A stretch of DNA of 64,000 nt from a virus. The notes beneath the pieces were generated by a model, which ran no database searches, was not told the DNA's origin, and was given only the letters and a program-made list of their open reading frames with translations. The stretch covers positions 1 to 64,000 of IMG/VR virus record IMGVR_UViG_3300044950_000375, one strand, 5' to 3'. Position numbers and translations under genes: made by a program. This document shows, piece by piece, positions 8,458 through 16,652 of this stretch (the stretch's first letter is position 1; each line of letters begins with the position of its first letter).

Positions 8458-9634
8458 TTTTGTTGTTGATCGTGTGATACACGACAAAATATATCCACAT
8501 CTTGCTACCTGGTCTGCTGAACCCTACACACCTGAGTGGCGTCAGTTTGGCAGTAAATGGCCATACACCACTCCCTTACGCATACAAGAGTATTGCAAAC
8601 TGCATGAAGTTCCGATCAACACATATTCCATTGAAGACTATCCTGCTGGCAGCTTCTATCCCGTTGCCATCGGATTCTTTGACTTTGGCATAGATTATTT
8701 TGATCTATTGCCTTCCGCTGTGTTTGCCGCAGTTGCCAGTAACCAACTAAAGATATTGTTTTTCTATCACGAAGGCGATAATCCTTATCGTATCAAACAG
8801 CGACTGGATGAACTGGTTGAGTTGCATCAGTGTTCCACCAACTGCTATGTGTTTGTGAGTTCAAACTCTACTGCTCAAAATATACCTGGCTTTGTGGCCT
8901 TTCAAGACAGTGAGCTTTGGTACTATCAACGAAATCACAGCAACCCGCCGTTGCCTATACCTCACAAACCAAGAGATAAAGATTTTACTGCATTAGCAAG
9001 AACACACAAATGGTGGCGTGCTATAGCGCTCACTGACTTGCATTCACAAGAACTGCTTGCCAACAGTTACTGGAGTTACTGCGAAACAACCCAAGCCACT
9101 GATATTGAAGACTGTCCTATTGAAGTAGACTATCTCAAGTTGAAACAAGCCACACTGGATTTTGTAGCAGGCGGTCCTTACATAAGCGACGAACTCACAC
9201 AAGACGAACGCAACGATCACAGTCTCAACTCAGAACCCAAATACTTTATGGGTTCCTACTGCAATATTGTGTTGGAAAGTCAATTTGACTATGATCAAAG
9301 CGGAGGCATATTGTTGAGTGAAAAAACATTCAAACCCATCAAACACGGACAGATGTTTTTTATAGCAGGTGGAGCAGGCAGTCTACAAGTGTTGCGTGAC
9401 ATGGGCTACAGAACATTTGATTCGGTACTAGACAACCGATATGATCGCGAACCTGATAATACCATGCGTTGGATCAAACTCAGCGAGGCCATTGCCCAAG
9501 CACATGCCCAAGGTCTAAGCACTTTGTTTGAACGGTGTAGAGCAGACATTGAATACAACCAACATTTATTCATGCAGATCAAAACTCCACGCTTAAATAC
9601 CCTTATAGAGCAAATAAATGAACAACATCGTTAA
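8441..9634 (+). CDS. Putative glycosyltransferase, GT10-like paralog 2
   Basis: A 397-residue protein. It shares the C-terminal block LESQ...LLSEKTFKPIKHGQMFFIA (E294 in EKTFKPI) and the following GSLQVLRDMGYRTFDS with its neighbour. The N-terminal part has KILFFYHEGDNPYRIKQ, likely a Rossmann-type strand and loop. It overlaps the upstream paralog by 17 nt and the amidinotransferase by 17 nt, so the three form one plus-strand operon. The two adjacent paralogs are quite diverged outside the C-terminal block, so they probably act on different acceptors. The GT10-like assignment rests on the E-S...SEK motif, not on a database search. Confidence 0.65.
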   Translation: MALSFNFVVDRVIHDKIYPHLATWSAEPYTPEWRQFGSKWPYTTPLRIQEYCKLHEVPINTYSIEDYPAGSFYPVAIGFFDFGIDYFDLLPSAVFAAVASNQLKILFFYHEGDNPYRIKQRLDELVELHQCSTNCYVFVSSNSTAQNIPGFVAFQDSELWYYQRNHSNPPLPIPHKPRDKDFTALARTHKWWRAIALTDLHSQELLANSYWSYCETTQATDIEDCPIEVDYLKLKQATLDFVAGGPYISDELTQDERNDHSLNSEPKYFMGSYCNIVLESQFDYDQSGGILLSEKTFKPIKHGQMFFIAGGAGSLQVLRDMGYRTFDSVLDNRYDREPDNTMRWIKLSEAIAQAHAQGLSTLFERCRADIEYNQHLFMQIKTPRLNTLIEQINEQHR

Positions 9635-10658
9635 TTCTTTCACCAGCTGGCAACCACTCGAAGAAGTTATTGTGGGTCGTGCGTATCGGCCCGACTACTT
9701 TGAGTTCTTAGATGATAGCCAAGTGCGCAATCAACTGCAACAGATCCTTGCAGAAACTGAAGAGGACCTAGACAATTTATCCAAGACTATTGAGCAGTTT
9801 GGTGCGCGAGTTCGCAGGCCGGACCTAGTGGATAAAGAACAGTTTATCATTGGTCAGATACACAGTTCAGGTGCACCACTACCTCCACTCACACCAAGAG
9901 ACTGGCAAATCACATTAGGCAACCGACTGTTGCGAGTGTTGCCCATGGACGAACTCACTAACTTGTGTGCAGAATATGCCACAGCACAACCTGGATCAGT
10001 TGTGGATCCACACGGCGGTAAATGGAATCCCAATTGCATTTTAAATGGTGCAAGTGCGTCATGCATTGTGCGTGTGGGCCGGGATGTATTTTTTGACAAC
10101 TCAGACTACTTGCGCCCAGATCAAACTCGTTGGATTGTGGACAATGTGTTGGGCCCAGAGTATCGCATACACGAAGCTGTGACAGATGGGCATGGTGATG
10201 CTGTGTTTGCTATTTTGAAACCTGGTGTGATACTGTCAAGCAAACATGATCAGAATCTAAACTTTGAACGTGACTTTCCGGGTTGGGACGTATGTAAGGT
10301 ATGGGATAGTTCAATTTGGGCTGCAATTGAAGTTGGCAAGTTCAAAGCAGAATCAACGCCTGGTGCTTGGTATGTCACAGGACAAACACCCAGTGAACAA
10401 TTTATCAACTTTGTGGACACGTATCTTTCAAAGTGGACTGGTTTTGTACAGGAAACTGTATTTGATGTCAACTGCTTGGTTCTGGACGAAAGCCATGTTA
10501 TTTTCTCGGCCTACAACAAAGATGTGTTTGACTTTTGTAGAAAGCACAAAATAGAACCTATCATCAGTGAACTGCGTCACTCATACTTTTGGGATGGTGG
10601 CATCTCATGTTGCACACAAGACATCCGTCGTCGTGGCGGATTAGAAACTTATCTTTAA
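9618..10658 (+). CDS. Amidinotransferase-family protein (glycine / inosamine-phosphate amidinotransferase type)
   Basis: A 346-residue protein of the guanidino-group-modifying superfamily. The N-terminus SWQPLEEVIVGRA matches the opening of GATM and StrB1-type amidinotransferases. The catalytic His lies in DGHGDA (H192) and the nucleophilic Cys near the C-terminus in GGISCCTQDIRRRG (C331/C332). Known members move an amidino group from arginine to glycine, lysine or an amino-cyclitol. Here it sits in an operon with two putative glycosyltransferases, which fits amidination of an amino sugar better than creatine-type chemistry (inference). Its TAA overlaps the convergent stop of the 2OG-oxygenase-like gene by three bases. 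Confidence 0.88.
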   Translation: MNNIVNSFTSWQPLEEVIVGRAYRPDYFEFLDDSQVRNQLQQILAETEEDLDNLSKTIEQFGARVRRPDLVDKEQFIIGQIHSSGAPLPPLTPRDWQITLGNRLLRVLPMDELTNLCAEYATAQPGSVVDPHGGKWNPNCILNGASASCIVRVGRDVFFDNSDYLRPDQTRWIVDNVLGPEYRIHEAVTDGHGDAVFAILKPGVILSSKHDQNLNFERDFPGWDVCKVWDSSIWAAIEVGKFKAESTPGAWYVTGQTPSEQFINFVDTYLSKWTGFVQETVFDVNCLVLDESHVIFSAYNKDVFDFCRKHKIEPIISELRHSYFWDGGISCCTQDIRRRGGLETYL

Positions 10659-11221
10659 CCCAACATTTCGTTAAACCAAATTTGCAAGGTAAAACGAGTT
10701 ATGTCTTTGGGAACATCATGATGTCTTCCGTGCATAACTTGCATGCCATGAAAGAACCAGGCAAAATTGTCCCGGTACGGCAACTGTACTAGTATCTCAC
10801 CTGCCTCATTGTAAATGGTTGTTCCTGAGTAATCGTGCGGAGTGTTAGTCAAGTACACCTGCATCATATAAGAGCCGCCTGCTTCTTTGTGTGGGCCCAA
10901 TGCACCAAACCCAGTGAGATCGGCCCATATACTGCTTACACTATGTTCTAATCTAATATTCAAGTGTTGTTCAATGGGTTGTTTGAATTCACTGCTATTG
11001 AAAAATTTCACAAGTTCGGCCCATTCGTCACCTTTTTCGTCAAATAAGTATCTAGGACGATTGCCAGTATCACGACACCAGTCTGGTTGAGGCCAATGTT
11101 CACATCCTGGTGTAAATTCTGCACACAGAGCATGCAGCTGATTTAATTGATCTGCACCAAATACCTGATCAATTAACAATACTTGACTGCCTGTTTCGGT
11201 GGTTAGTGTGTTTATGAGCAT
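10655..11221 (-). CDS. 2-oxoglutarate/Fe(II) oxygenase-like protein
   Basis: A 188-residue protein with a likely double-stranded beta-helix core. An H-x-E pair (H111, E113 in LGPHKEAGG) could bind Fe with a distal His (H164 or H167 in MHGRHHDV), and R176 could bind 2-oxoglutarate. The surrounding order (YLTNTPHDYSGTTIYN, FAWFFHGMQVMHG, RFTLQIWF) follows prolyl-hydroxylase-like oxygenases common in T4-like aquatic phages. It is the last gene of the 16-gene minus operon and starts 10 nt inside the carbamoyltransferase gene. Likely role: hydroxylation of a sugar or protein side chain (inference). The HxE rather than HxD is unusual but is seen in the superfamily. Confidence 0.65.
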   Translation of the reverse strand: MLINTLTTETGSQVLLIDQVFGADQLNQLHALCAEFTPGCEHWPQPDWCRDTGNRPRYLFDEKGDEWAELVKFFNSSEFKQPIEQHLNIRLEHSVSSIWADLTGFGALGPHKEAGGSYMMQVYLTNTPHDYSGTTIYNEAGEILVQLPYRDNFAWFFHGMQVMHGRHHDVPKDITRFTLQIWFNEMLG

Positions 11222-12696
11222 ACTTTTATTCCATACAATGTTTCAAATCTATCAGCATCTGCGCGATCATTTACCATTGGTTCGCCGCGTATGTTCAAAC
11301 TTGTATTAAGCAACATAGGGCAGCCGGTCTCAGCATACCATGCTTCCAACAGCTTTCTTATACCTGATCCATCCCGGGGTACAGTTTGCACTCGACTAGT
11401 GCCATCAATGTGAATGATTGCTGGATACTGCTCCGGGAATCTACAGTGTGCAACCACTTGCATGTACCTGCTGTCACTCCAACACTTTGGCATGATAAAA
11501 TAACGATCAGCCAACTCTTGCAGTATTACCGGAGCAAATGGTCTAAACTTTTGGCGTCGTTTTATTGCATTGACTTGATCCTTTATGTCTGAACCTCTAG
11601 GATCTGCTAACAATGATCTATTGCCTAGGGCTCTGGGTCCGAATTCCGCTCGGCCAGATGCCACGCCCACAATACGATCAATGAGAAGAGCAGCCATGGC
11701 ACTGTCAACAGGATAATCACCAGGTATATCATGGCCAAGATTAGCACTAGTCCACTGAACACACCCGCCGTAAGCAAGAGCGGCGGCCCCCAGACTACTG
11801 CCAGCATCACCAGGACAAGGCATAATCCATATGTTATCAAAGTATTCACCTAACCTCCTATTGGCCAGGCAGTTTAGTGCTACCCCGCCCATGTAAACCA
11901 AGTTGTTGCTCCATCCAAAGTTTTTTGCACGAGTCATAACTTGATGTATTAGATATTCTGTAAGTTGCTGTGCTGATGCAGCAATATCTGCATTGGTTGC
12001 AAATCCCAAGAACTCCGGCTCAAGCCCTGTGTGTAAGTTTGATTTGAATCGCACTTGTTCTGGGTTGTCTACAAGTGTATCACGCATGACTTCAGTCCAT
12101 TGAGGCCTGCCCCAGCCAGCCATACCCATGGTGATGTATTCTTCGTCTAGTGGGTGTAGGCCAATGCGCTTAGTAATAGCAGAGTAGAATAAGCCAATTG
12201 AATGTGGATAACTTTGCGACCAAAGTTTTTTATATGTTGCGCGATAATTTTTATCATACATTGCTCCCCAGATTGACACTGTGTCCCATTCGCCCACAGC
12301 ATCTATCACAACCACTGTGGCTATGGGATAAGGTGACGTTTGAAAACCAGCAGCCGCATGACACAAGTGATGGTTGTAGTTTTTTATGCGTTTTCCACTA
12401 ATTCTATCGGCGCCAAGCTGTTGCTTGAGTATTTGTCTTGTGGTTACTTTGTTCCACTCAACGCCCTGCCCTGAGTACAATTGACGCAGTTGTTTCAGCC
12501 ACGGACGTTCATAGTACGCAACAGTGTCTACCTGACTCATGTCAATTTCGTCAAGCATGGCCATGGAAATATCAGCATCATTCTTTTGCTTGCTGTAGCG
12601 TTCTGAATGGCCGGCAAACACAATCTTGCCATGCTGATCTAGCAAGGTCAAGGCAGCGTCATGAAACCCTGCGGATACGCCTAGGGTGTGTTTCAT
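11212..12696 (-). CDS. NodU/CmcH/TobZ-family carbamoyltransferase
   Basis: A 494-residue O-carbamoyltransferase, which activates carbamoyl phosphate as carbamoyl-AMP and transfers it to a sugar or antibiotic hydroxyl. Visible family motifs are the N-terminal LGVSAGFHDAAL and GHSERYSKQK, NHHLCHAAAGF (metal- and ATP-binding His cluster), GGVALNCLANRRL of the ASKHA-type ATPase core, and the C-terminal EFGPRALGNRSLLADPR and KFRPFAPVI of the YrdC-like half. It is a little shorter than NodU (~560). ATG overlaps the stop of a 33-residue gene (ATGA). Such enzymes occur in several T4-like aquatic phages. The substrate is presumably the glycan made by this cluster (inference). Confidence 0.93.
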   Translation of the reverse strand: MKHTLGVSAGFHDAALTLLDQHGKIVFAGHSERYSKQKNDADISMAMLDEIDMSQVDTVAYYERPWLKQLRQLYSGQGVEWNKVTTRQILKQQLGADRISGKRIKNYNHHLCHAAAGFQTSPYPIATVVVIDAVGEWDTVSIWGAMYDKNYRATYKKLWSQSYPHSIGLFYSAITKRIGLHPLDEEYITMGMAGWGRPQWTEVMRDTLVDNPEQVRFKSNLHTGLEPEFLGFATNADIAASAQQLTEYLIHQVMTRAKNFGWSNNLVYMGGVALNCLANRRLGEYFDNIWIMPCPGDAGSSLGAAALAYGGCVQWTSANLGHDIPGDYPVDSAMAALLIDRIVGVASGRAEFGPRALGNRSLLADPRGSDIKDQVNAIKRRQKFRPFAPVILQELADRYFIMPKCWSDSRYMQVVAHCRFPEQYPAIIHIDGTSRVQTVPRDGSGIRKLLEAWYAETGCPMLLNTSLNIRGEPMVNDRADADRFETLYGIKVCS

Positions 12697-12794
12697 TTGT
12701 AGATAAAAGGATCTCTTTTGCGTAGCTCTTTTAATTTTTTACGATAGCGGTACTCTAGCGTAATTCTGTTCCAAATACTTTTAATCCATTTCAT
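12693..12794 (-). CDS. 33-residue basic microprotein
   Basis: A short frame with an almost ideal Shine-Dalgarno (AAGGAG at 12801-12806, six bases before ATG 12794). Both junctions are ATGA overlaps: its ATG with the upstream TGA, its TGA with the carbamoyltransferase ATG. The peptide starts MKWIKSIWNRI, is rich in Lys, Arg and aromatic residues (EYRYRKKLKELRKRD) and ends DPFIYK. It is amphipathic and basic, and could bind membrane, nucleic acid or a partner protein. I recall tiny proteins ending in a similar (K/R)xxDPFIY sequence in aquatic T4-like phages, function unknown. The signals make it very likely to be translated. Confidence 0.8.
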   Translation of the reverse strand: MKWIKSIWNRITLEYRYRKKLKELRKRDPFIYK

Positions 12795-13828
12795 TTCAAT
12801 CTCCTTATTTGCTGTTCACGATAGTCTGGATCGCTCCAGCGATAATTGTAGGTAGTTTCTCCCCATCCAGTGCGTATGCTCAACACATCAAGATGTTGGG
12901 CCAACTGTGCCCAAATCTTTTTATAATCTTCTGTGCCAAATGATCGCATTAGATCAACCTGTGCCACCTTTGGGTGACCAATGGTGAGACTTTTGTCCTC
13001 TGGATCAAACCCATTGTCCAGTAGCCAGGTGCGGAACTCTGCGAGCTTGGTCTTTTGCCAGTGATAAGCGCCTGGGTCACGGGCCCATTCGATATCAAAG
13101 TCGCCAGCGGCTTCAGTTTGTACACGCAGTCCTGTAGTAACCAGCTCGTTAACCCGCGAATCCCTACCTTCATCATTGAACACCTCCCAGTGATGTTTGC
13201 CAACTGCTTTATTTACACCCAAATAAACACCGCCTAGAGTTCTGTTGATGGTGTCTATACCAAATAACTCATAGTCTTCGGGCTCTAGTGCAAATCGCGG
13301 AGCATTTAACCAGCACATCAGCTGCGATGGTCTGCGCCATTCTGGTGCTTGTACTGCTTTACGCATGGATAGCACAAGGCTTTCCAATTCATGGCACAGC
13401 AAGTTTAGTTGACGTATGTGCCAGCGTGTGGCAGGATCGGCTGAATTGTAGTAATTTGAAATACCCCCTGACCATCCTTGTAGATCTTCAAAGTATCTGT
13501 GCAGTGAATTCATACGTTCATGGTTGATATCTAAGTCTGACTGTACGGTATTTTCTACTGTGTAAGCATCACAATCAATACAATAGCCAACGCCACTTCG
13601 ATTGATGTGATCAATACTAGTATTAATTTGCTCACAAAGGTATCGTGCATTTCGTTCACTTTCTGTCCAGCCCATCCAACAGTAATTCTTTTCCAGATGC
13701 AGATCAGTTCTAATGACGTCATTGAGCGCAGCCAACCATTTACGTCCCAAGCTGTTGTCATCTACATCTATATGTAGCGTTAGCAAGCTGTCCTTACCGC
13801 GTAGGTCTATTTCAATATGATCAAGCAA
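12791..13828 (-). CDS. Hypothetical protein in radical SAM operon
   Basis: A 345-residue acidic protein, Trp/Asp/Asn-rich (GWSGGISNYYNSAD; GVYLGVNKAVGKHHWEVFND; WARDPGAYHWQ). There is no membrane segment and no Cys-rich Fe-S motif. I cannot assign a fold. It starts with TTG 13828, giving MLDHIEIDL; the start lies eight bases inside the preceding radical SAM gene and no earlier start in this frame is better. It ends in an ATGA overlap with the microprotein. Its fixed place between a radical SAM gene and a carbamoyltransferase suggests a partner or substrate-handling role, but that is only context. Confidence 0.75.
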   Translation of the reverse strand: MLDHIEIDLRGKDSLLTLHIDVDDNSLGRKWLAALNDVIRTDLHLEKNYCWMGWTESERNARYLCEQINTSIDHINRSGVGYCIDCDAYTVENTVQSDLDINHERMNSLHRYFEDLQGWSGGISNYYNSADPATRWHIRQLNLLCHELESLVLSMRKAVQAPEWRRPSQLMCWLNAPRFALEPEDYELFGIDTINRTLGGVYLGVNKAVGKHHWEVFNDEGRDSRVNELVTTGLRVQTEAAGDFDIEWARDPGAYHWQKTKLAEFRTWLLDNGFDPEDKSLTIGHPKVAQVDLMRSFGTEDYKKIWAQLAQHLDVLSIRTGWGETTYNYRWSDPDYREQQIRRLK

Positions 13829-15110
13829 TTTGATCCCACCATTCTTTTATTTCTGGTCTTGCACTTAATATTTCTGCCATAGTGATCTTTTGAGTGCGTA
13901 TGCTTTCTAATTGTAACACTCTAGCCCGGCCTTTTGCAAGACCTGCGCGATATGTATCCGGCCATTGTTCTTCAAATGTAGGACGGGTTTTTAATTGTAG
14001 CAGTACATCACGCATGGCGCCAGCGGAGCGGCCTGCTAGTTCATCTATCCAAGGATCCAACAAGTGTCTAGGTAGCGCAAGTGGACTCATAATGATATCA
14101 GGTGAGAATGAGAATATCACTTTGGCTAATAATTGCACGCCAAGTTCGTTAGCTAACGCATTCATATTATCCACTTCAAACATGCCCGGCAGTGTGAGTG
14201 TAAAGTCCAGTCGCATCTGTCGAGTATTGGTAGCAATCTCTAGACCCTGACGAAAATTGTTTAAAAATATTGGATAGGAGAGACCGGTTCGGATGTATTC
14301 TCCGACGGGGCCTGTGCCGTCAAGGCTTGCGCAGATTTGCCAGTCTCGTAACCCCAACAAAATATCTTTATACAGATTCCAATCACCGTACTTAACACGG
14401 CTAAGATTAGTATTATATCTAGCGTAAACATTTTTTCCATCTCCTAGTTCAATGATGCGGCGCATGTAACGCCAATGCTGTTCGTACATGAGTGGCTCGC
14501 CGCCTACCCAGTAGATTTCTTCTACTCTGTGCTCTTCTACTGCACGACTGAATTCTTCTTCAATTTGTGTGTCTTGAAACTGTGTGATTTCTCTACGTAT
14601 ATCTGGCTGCATCCATGCATTTTTGGTATTACTCCAGTCGATCATTTGATGTTGGCGCTGTTCAGTTTCCCATGCACTACTTAACATATCTCCGCAGGTC
14701 CTGCATTTAAAATTGCATAAGTTTGAAAAACGATAGTCCCAACTTACAGGCAGCATCGAAGTACGGCCATTTAGATCAGTTTTGCCAATCACATCATCAT
14801 ATTTGTGTTGGAAAAGATGCCAAAAGTACGTGCGATAGACATCTGTGTTTAGCAGTTTATCATTGCATACTTCGCACTCTGGTAGTGTTTCACCGGCCAT
14901 CATGCGTCTGCGCACACTCTGCATGTGTGGTGAATTCCAGTGAGCTTCCAGTGTAACAGGGATATACCGTCCAGTGCCGGACCGGGTGTCTATGTATTGT
15001 TCAAAGTTCTGCGCAGGTTCTCTGCTGGCACAACACATTCTGCGTTCAGTTTGCGGACTCAAATATGTGTGAGTCCAAGGTGCCATGCATAGGGTTTCAG
15101 GCTTGTGCAT
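13821..15110 (-). CDS. Radical SAM protein 1 (type A, N-terminal Cys cluster)
   Basis: A 429-residue radical SAM enzyme. The [4Fe-4S] motif CNFKCRTC is at C132, C136 and C139, followed by the SAM-binding GGEPL at 203-207. An N-terminal ~100-residue domain has C8 (in CMAPW), the pair C26-C27, and C79-x2-C82. It resembles a SPASM-type auxiliary cluster domain placed before the core instead of after it. Such proteins generate a 5'-deoxyadenosyl radical to modify peptides or sugars in the cytoplasm. ATG 15110 lies 14 nt inside the GDP-mannose epimerase-like gene, and the stop overlaps the next start. One of four type A copies here (others at 17604, 20194 and 62347). Substrate unknown. Confidence 0.9.
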   Translation of the reverse strand: MHKPETLCMAPWTHTYLSPQTERRMCCASREPAQNFEQYIDTRSGTGRYIPVTLEAHWNSPHMQSVRRRMMAGETLPECEVCNDKLLNTDVYRTYFWHLFQHKYDDVIGKTDLNGRTSMLPVSWDYRFSNLCNFKCRTCGDMLSSAWETEQRQHQMIDWSNTKNAWMQPDIRREITQFQDTQIEEEFSRAVEEHRVEEIYWVGGEPLMYEQHWRYMRRIIELGDGKNVYARYNTNLSRVKYGDWNLYKDILLGLRDWQICASLDGTGPVGEYIRTGLSYPIFLNNFRQGLEIATNTRQMRLDFTLTLPGMFEVDNMNALANELGVQLLAKVIFSFSPDIIMSPLALPRHLLDPWIDELAGRSAGAMRDVLLQLKTRPTFEEQWPDTYRAGLAKGRARVLQLESIRTQKITMAEILSARPEIKEWWDQIA

Positions 15111-16056
15111 TTAGTTGTTGTTCAATCCATCGGTAAGTTTCTGCAAGGCCAGTTTCTAAACTGTCTGGTGGTGCCCAATTTAATATTTGTCTAATCACAG
15201 TGTTGTCACTCACCCGACCCATTACTCCTTGTGGGCCGTTGATATTTTTAATATGCACTGGTTTGCCAACCACTGTGCTAATCAAGCGTACTAGATCATT
15301 CATGGTAATCATTCTGTCAGATCCAATATTAATAGGTTCAGTGTGTGCGCTGGCCATCAATCTATGTATGCCTTCAACACAGTCATCAATGTATAAGAAA
15401 CTGCGAGTTTGTGTGCCTGGTCCCCAAACTTCTACTGTGTCAGTTGCTTGTATGACTTTTCTGCACAGTGCAGCCGGAGCTTTTTCTTTTCCGTCATTAT
15501 AAGTGCCGTCGGGTCCAAATACATTGTGCAGCCTGGCCACACGCACATCAATGCCATAGTTTCTAGCATAACTTGCATACAGTCTTTCGCTGAATAGCTT
15601 TTCCCAACCATACTCACTGTCAGGCTCTGCAGGATACGCTGATGCTTCGTTTAGCACAGGATTGTCAGCATCCATTTGATTGCGTTTGGGGTAGATACAA
15701 GCTGAACTTGAGTAGAATATTTTGGGTATCTTTTTAAAGGTCATTTCATGCAGGATATTCAAATTGATAATGGCTGAATTGTGCATGATGTCAGCGTCAT
15801 TGTCCCCAATAAAGATATAGCCTGCACCTCCCATGTCTGCGGCCAACTGATATATTTCATCAATGTCTTTTCGAAGCAGTCGTGTGACACTGCGTTGATT
15901 GCGCAGATCAACTTGATGGAACTCATCGCAGGCGGTAATGCTAAATTCTGGAAACTTTAAATCAGCGCCAATTACATAATGACCCTGTGCTTTTAAACTG
16001 CGCACAAGATGTGTGCCAATAAATCCGCCTGCGCCACATACCAATATCTTTTTCAT
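15097..16056 (-). CDS. GDP-mannose 3,5-epimerase-like NAD-dependent epimerase
   Basis: A 319-residue extended SDR enzyme. GAGGFIG is at residues 8-14, LAADMGGAGY at 71-80, SSACIYP with C120, Y149/K153 of the YxxxK pair, and K192 in GKEKAPAALCRK. The Cys in ACIYP and the Lys in EKAPA are the acid/base pair of plant GDP-mannose 3,5-epimerase, so the chemistry is probably GDP-D-mannose to GDP-L-galactose or a close relative. Further family-like segments are TRSFLYIDDCVEGI, EPINIGSD and GRVSDN. The start overlaps the SGNH gene stop (ATGA). It would supply a nucleotide sugar to the nearby GT10-like enzymes; related GT10 enzymes use GDP-fucose or GDP-galactose, which fits (inference). Confidence 0.9.
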   Translation of the reverse strand: MKKILVCGAGGFIGTHLVRSLKAQGHYVIGADLKFPEFSITACDEFHQVDLRNQRSVTRLLRKDIDEIYQLAADMGGAGYIFIGDNDADIMHNSAIINLNILHEMTFKKIPKIFYSSSACIYPKRNQMDADNPVLNEASAYPAEPDSEYGWEKLFSERLYASYARNYGIDVRVARLHNVFGPDGTYNDGKEKAPAALCRKVIQATDTVEVWGPGTQTRSFLYIDDCVEGIHRLMASAHTEPINIGSDRMITMNDLVRLISTVVGKPVHIKNINGPQGVMGRVSDNTVIRQILNWAPPDSLETGLAETYRWIEQQLNAQA

Positions 16057-16652
16057 TTTTCTATTTCCTGCTGATAGTATTCAGCAACCTGCTGATGAAG
16101 CTGACTGTCGGTAATATGATAGTACGGACGATAACATCTTGCAGTCACATGGTCCCACAAGTTGTATTCACTGCGGTATTCACTGTATTGATCAAAATAA
16201 CCTCCTGTACCGCCAAAACTTGCATGCTCAAATCCACCCTGGTCAAATCTAAATGGTCGGTTGCTCTGCACCAATTTGCGCAAGGTGTGTTCTATTGTGA
16301 TGGCATTTTGATATATAGCAAGATCTAAATCAAAAAACTCTGTGTAGTATTCTTTCAAAATTCTTAATGAATTTTGATCAAATGGTGTGGTAATTTCACT
16401 AGCAGTATGATAGCTGAATGGCACATATTCACCGGCATGCAATTTTTCGCCGCGTGTGCAACTTGTAAAATGCACAATCACAAACTCAGCCTTGTCTTGG
16501 ATGGCCTGATTCACCTGGCGTGCTATCAACAGATTGGTGCTGGTGCGACGACTGTAGTTACGCACCTCACAATGCTGGCCCAACAAGTCAGCCCACATTG
16601 GCCCATATTCTGGGTCTGGTGCACAAAAACTATCACCACATATAGCTATCAC
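16053..16652 (-). CDS. SGNH-fold hydrolase/esterase-like protein 1
   Basis: A 199-residue protein opening with the SGNH block I motif GDSF (IAICGDSFCAPDP). A late D-x-x-H (TDSQLHQQVAEYY) would supply the catalytic Asp/His pair. SGNH proteins act as esterases, or as the extracytoplasmic half of O-acetyltransferases. No signal peptide or membrane helix is seen, so it probably works in the cytoplasm. The start is GTG 16652, overlapping the previous stop (GTGA) and preceded by a strong AGGAG at correct spacing. It lies between a GT10-like gene and the GDP-sugar epimerase, consistent with acylation or deacylation of a sugar (inference). Confidence 0.75.
   Translation of the reverse strand: MIAICGDSFCAPDPEYGPMWADLLGQHCEVRNYSRRTSTNLLIARQVNQAIQDKAEFVIVHFTSCTRGEKLHAGEYVPFSYHTASEITTPFDQNSLRILKEYYTEFFDLDLAIYQNAITIEHTLRKLVQSNRPFRFDQGGFEHASFGGTGGYFDQYSEYRSEYNLWDHVTARCYRPYYHITDSQLHQQVAEYYQQEIEK

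Noticed and set aside
11625-11849. 74-residue very hydrophobic frame on the minus strand
   Set aside because: Lies wholly inside the carbamoyltransferase gene in another frame, no SD, and the carbamoyltransferase motifs are intact. A shadow frame, not a membrane protein.
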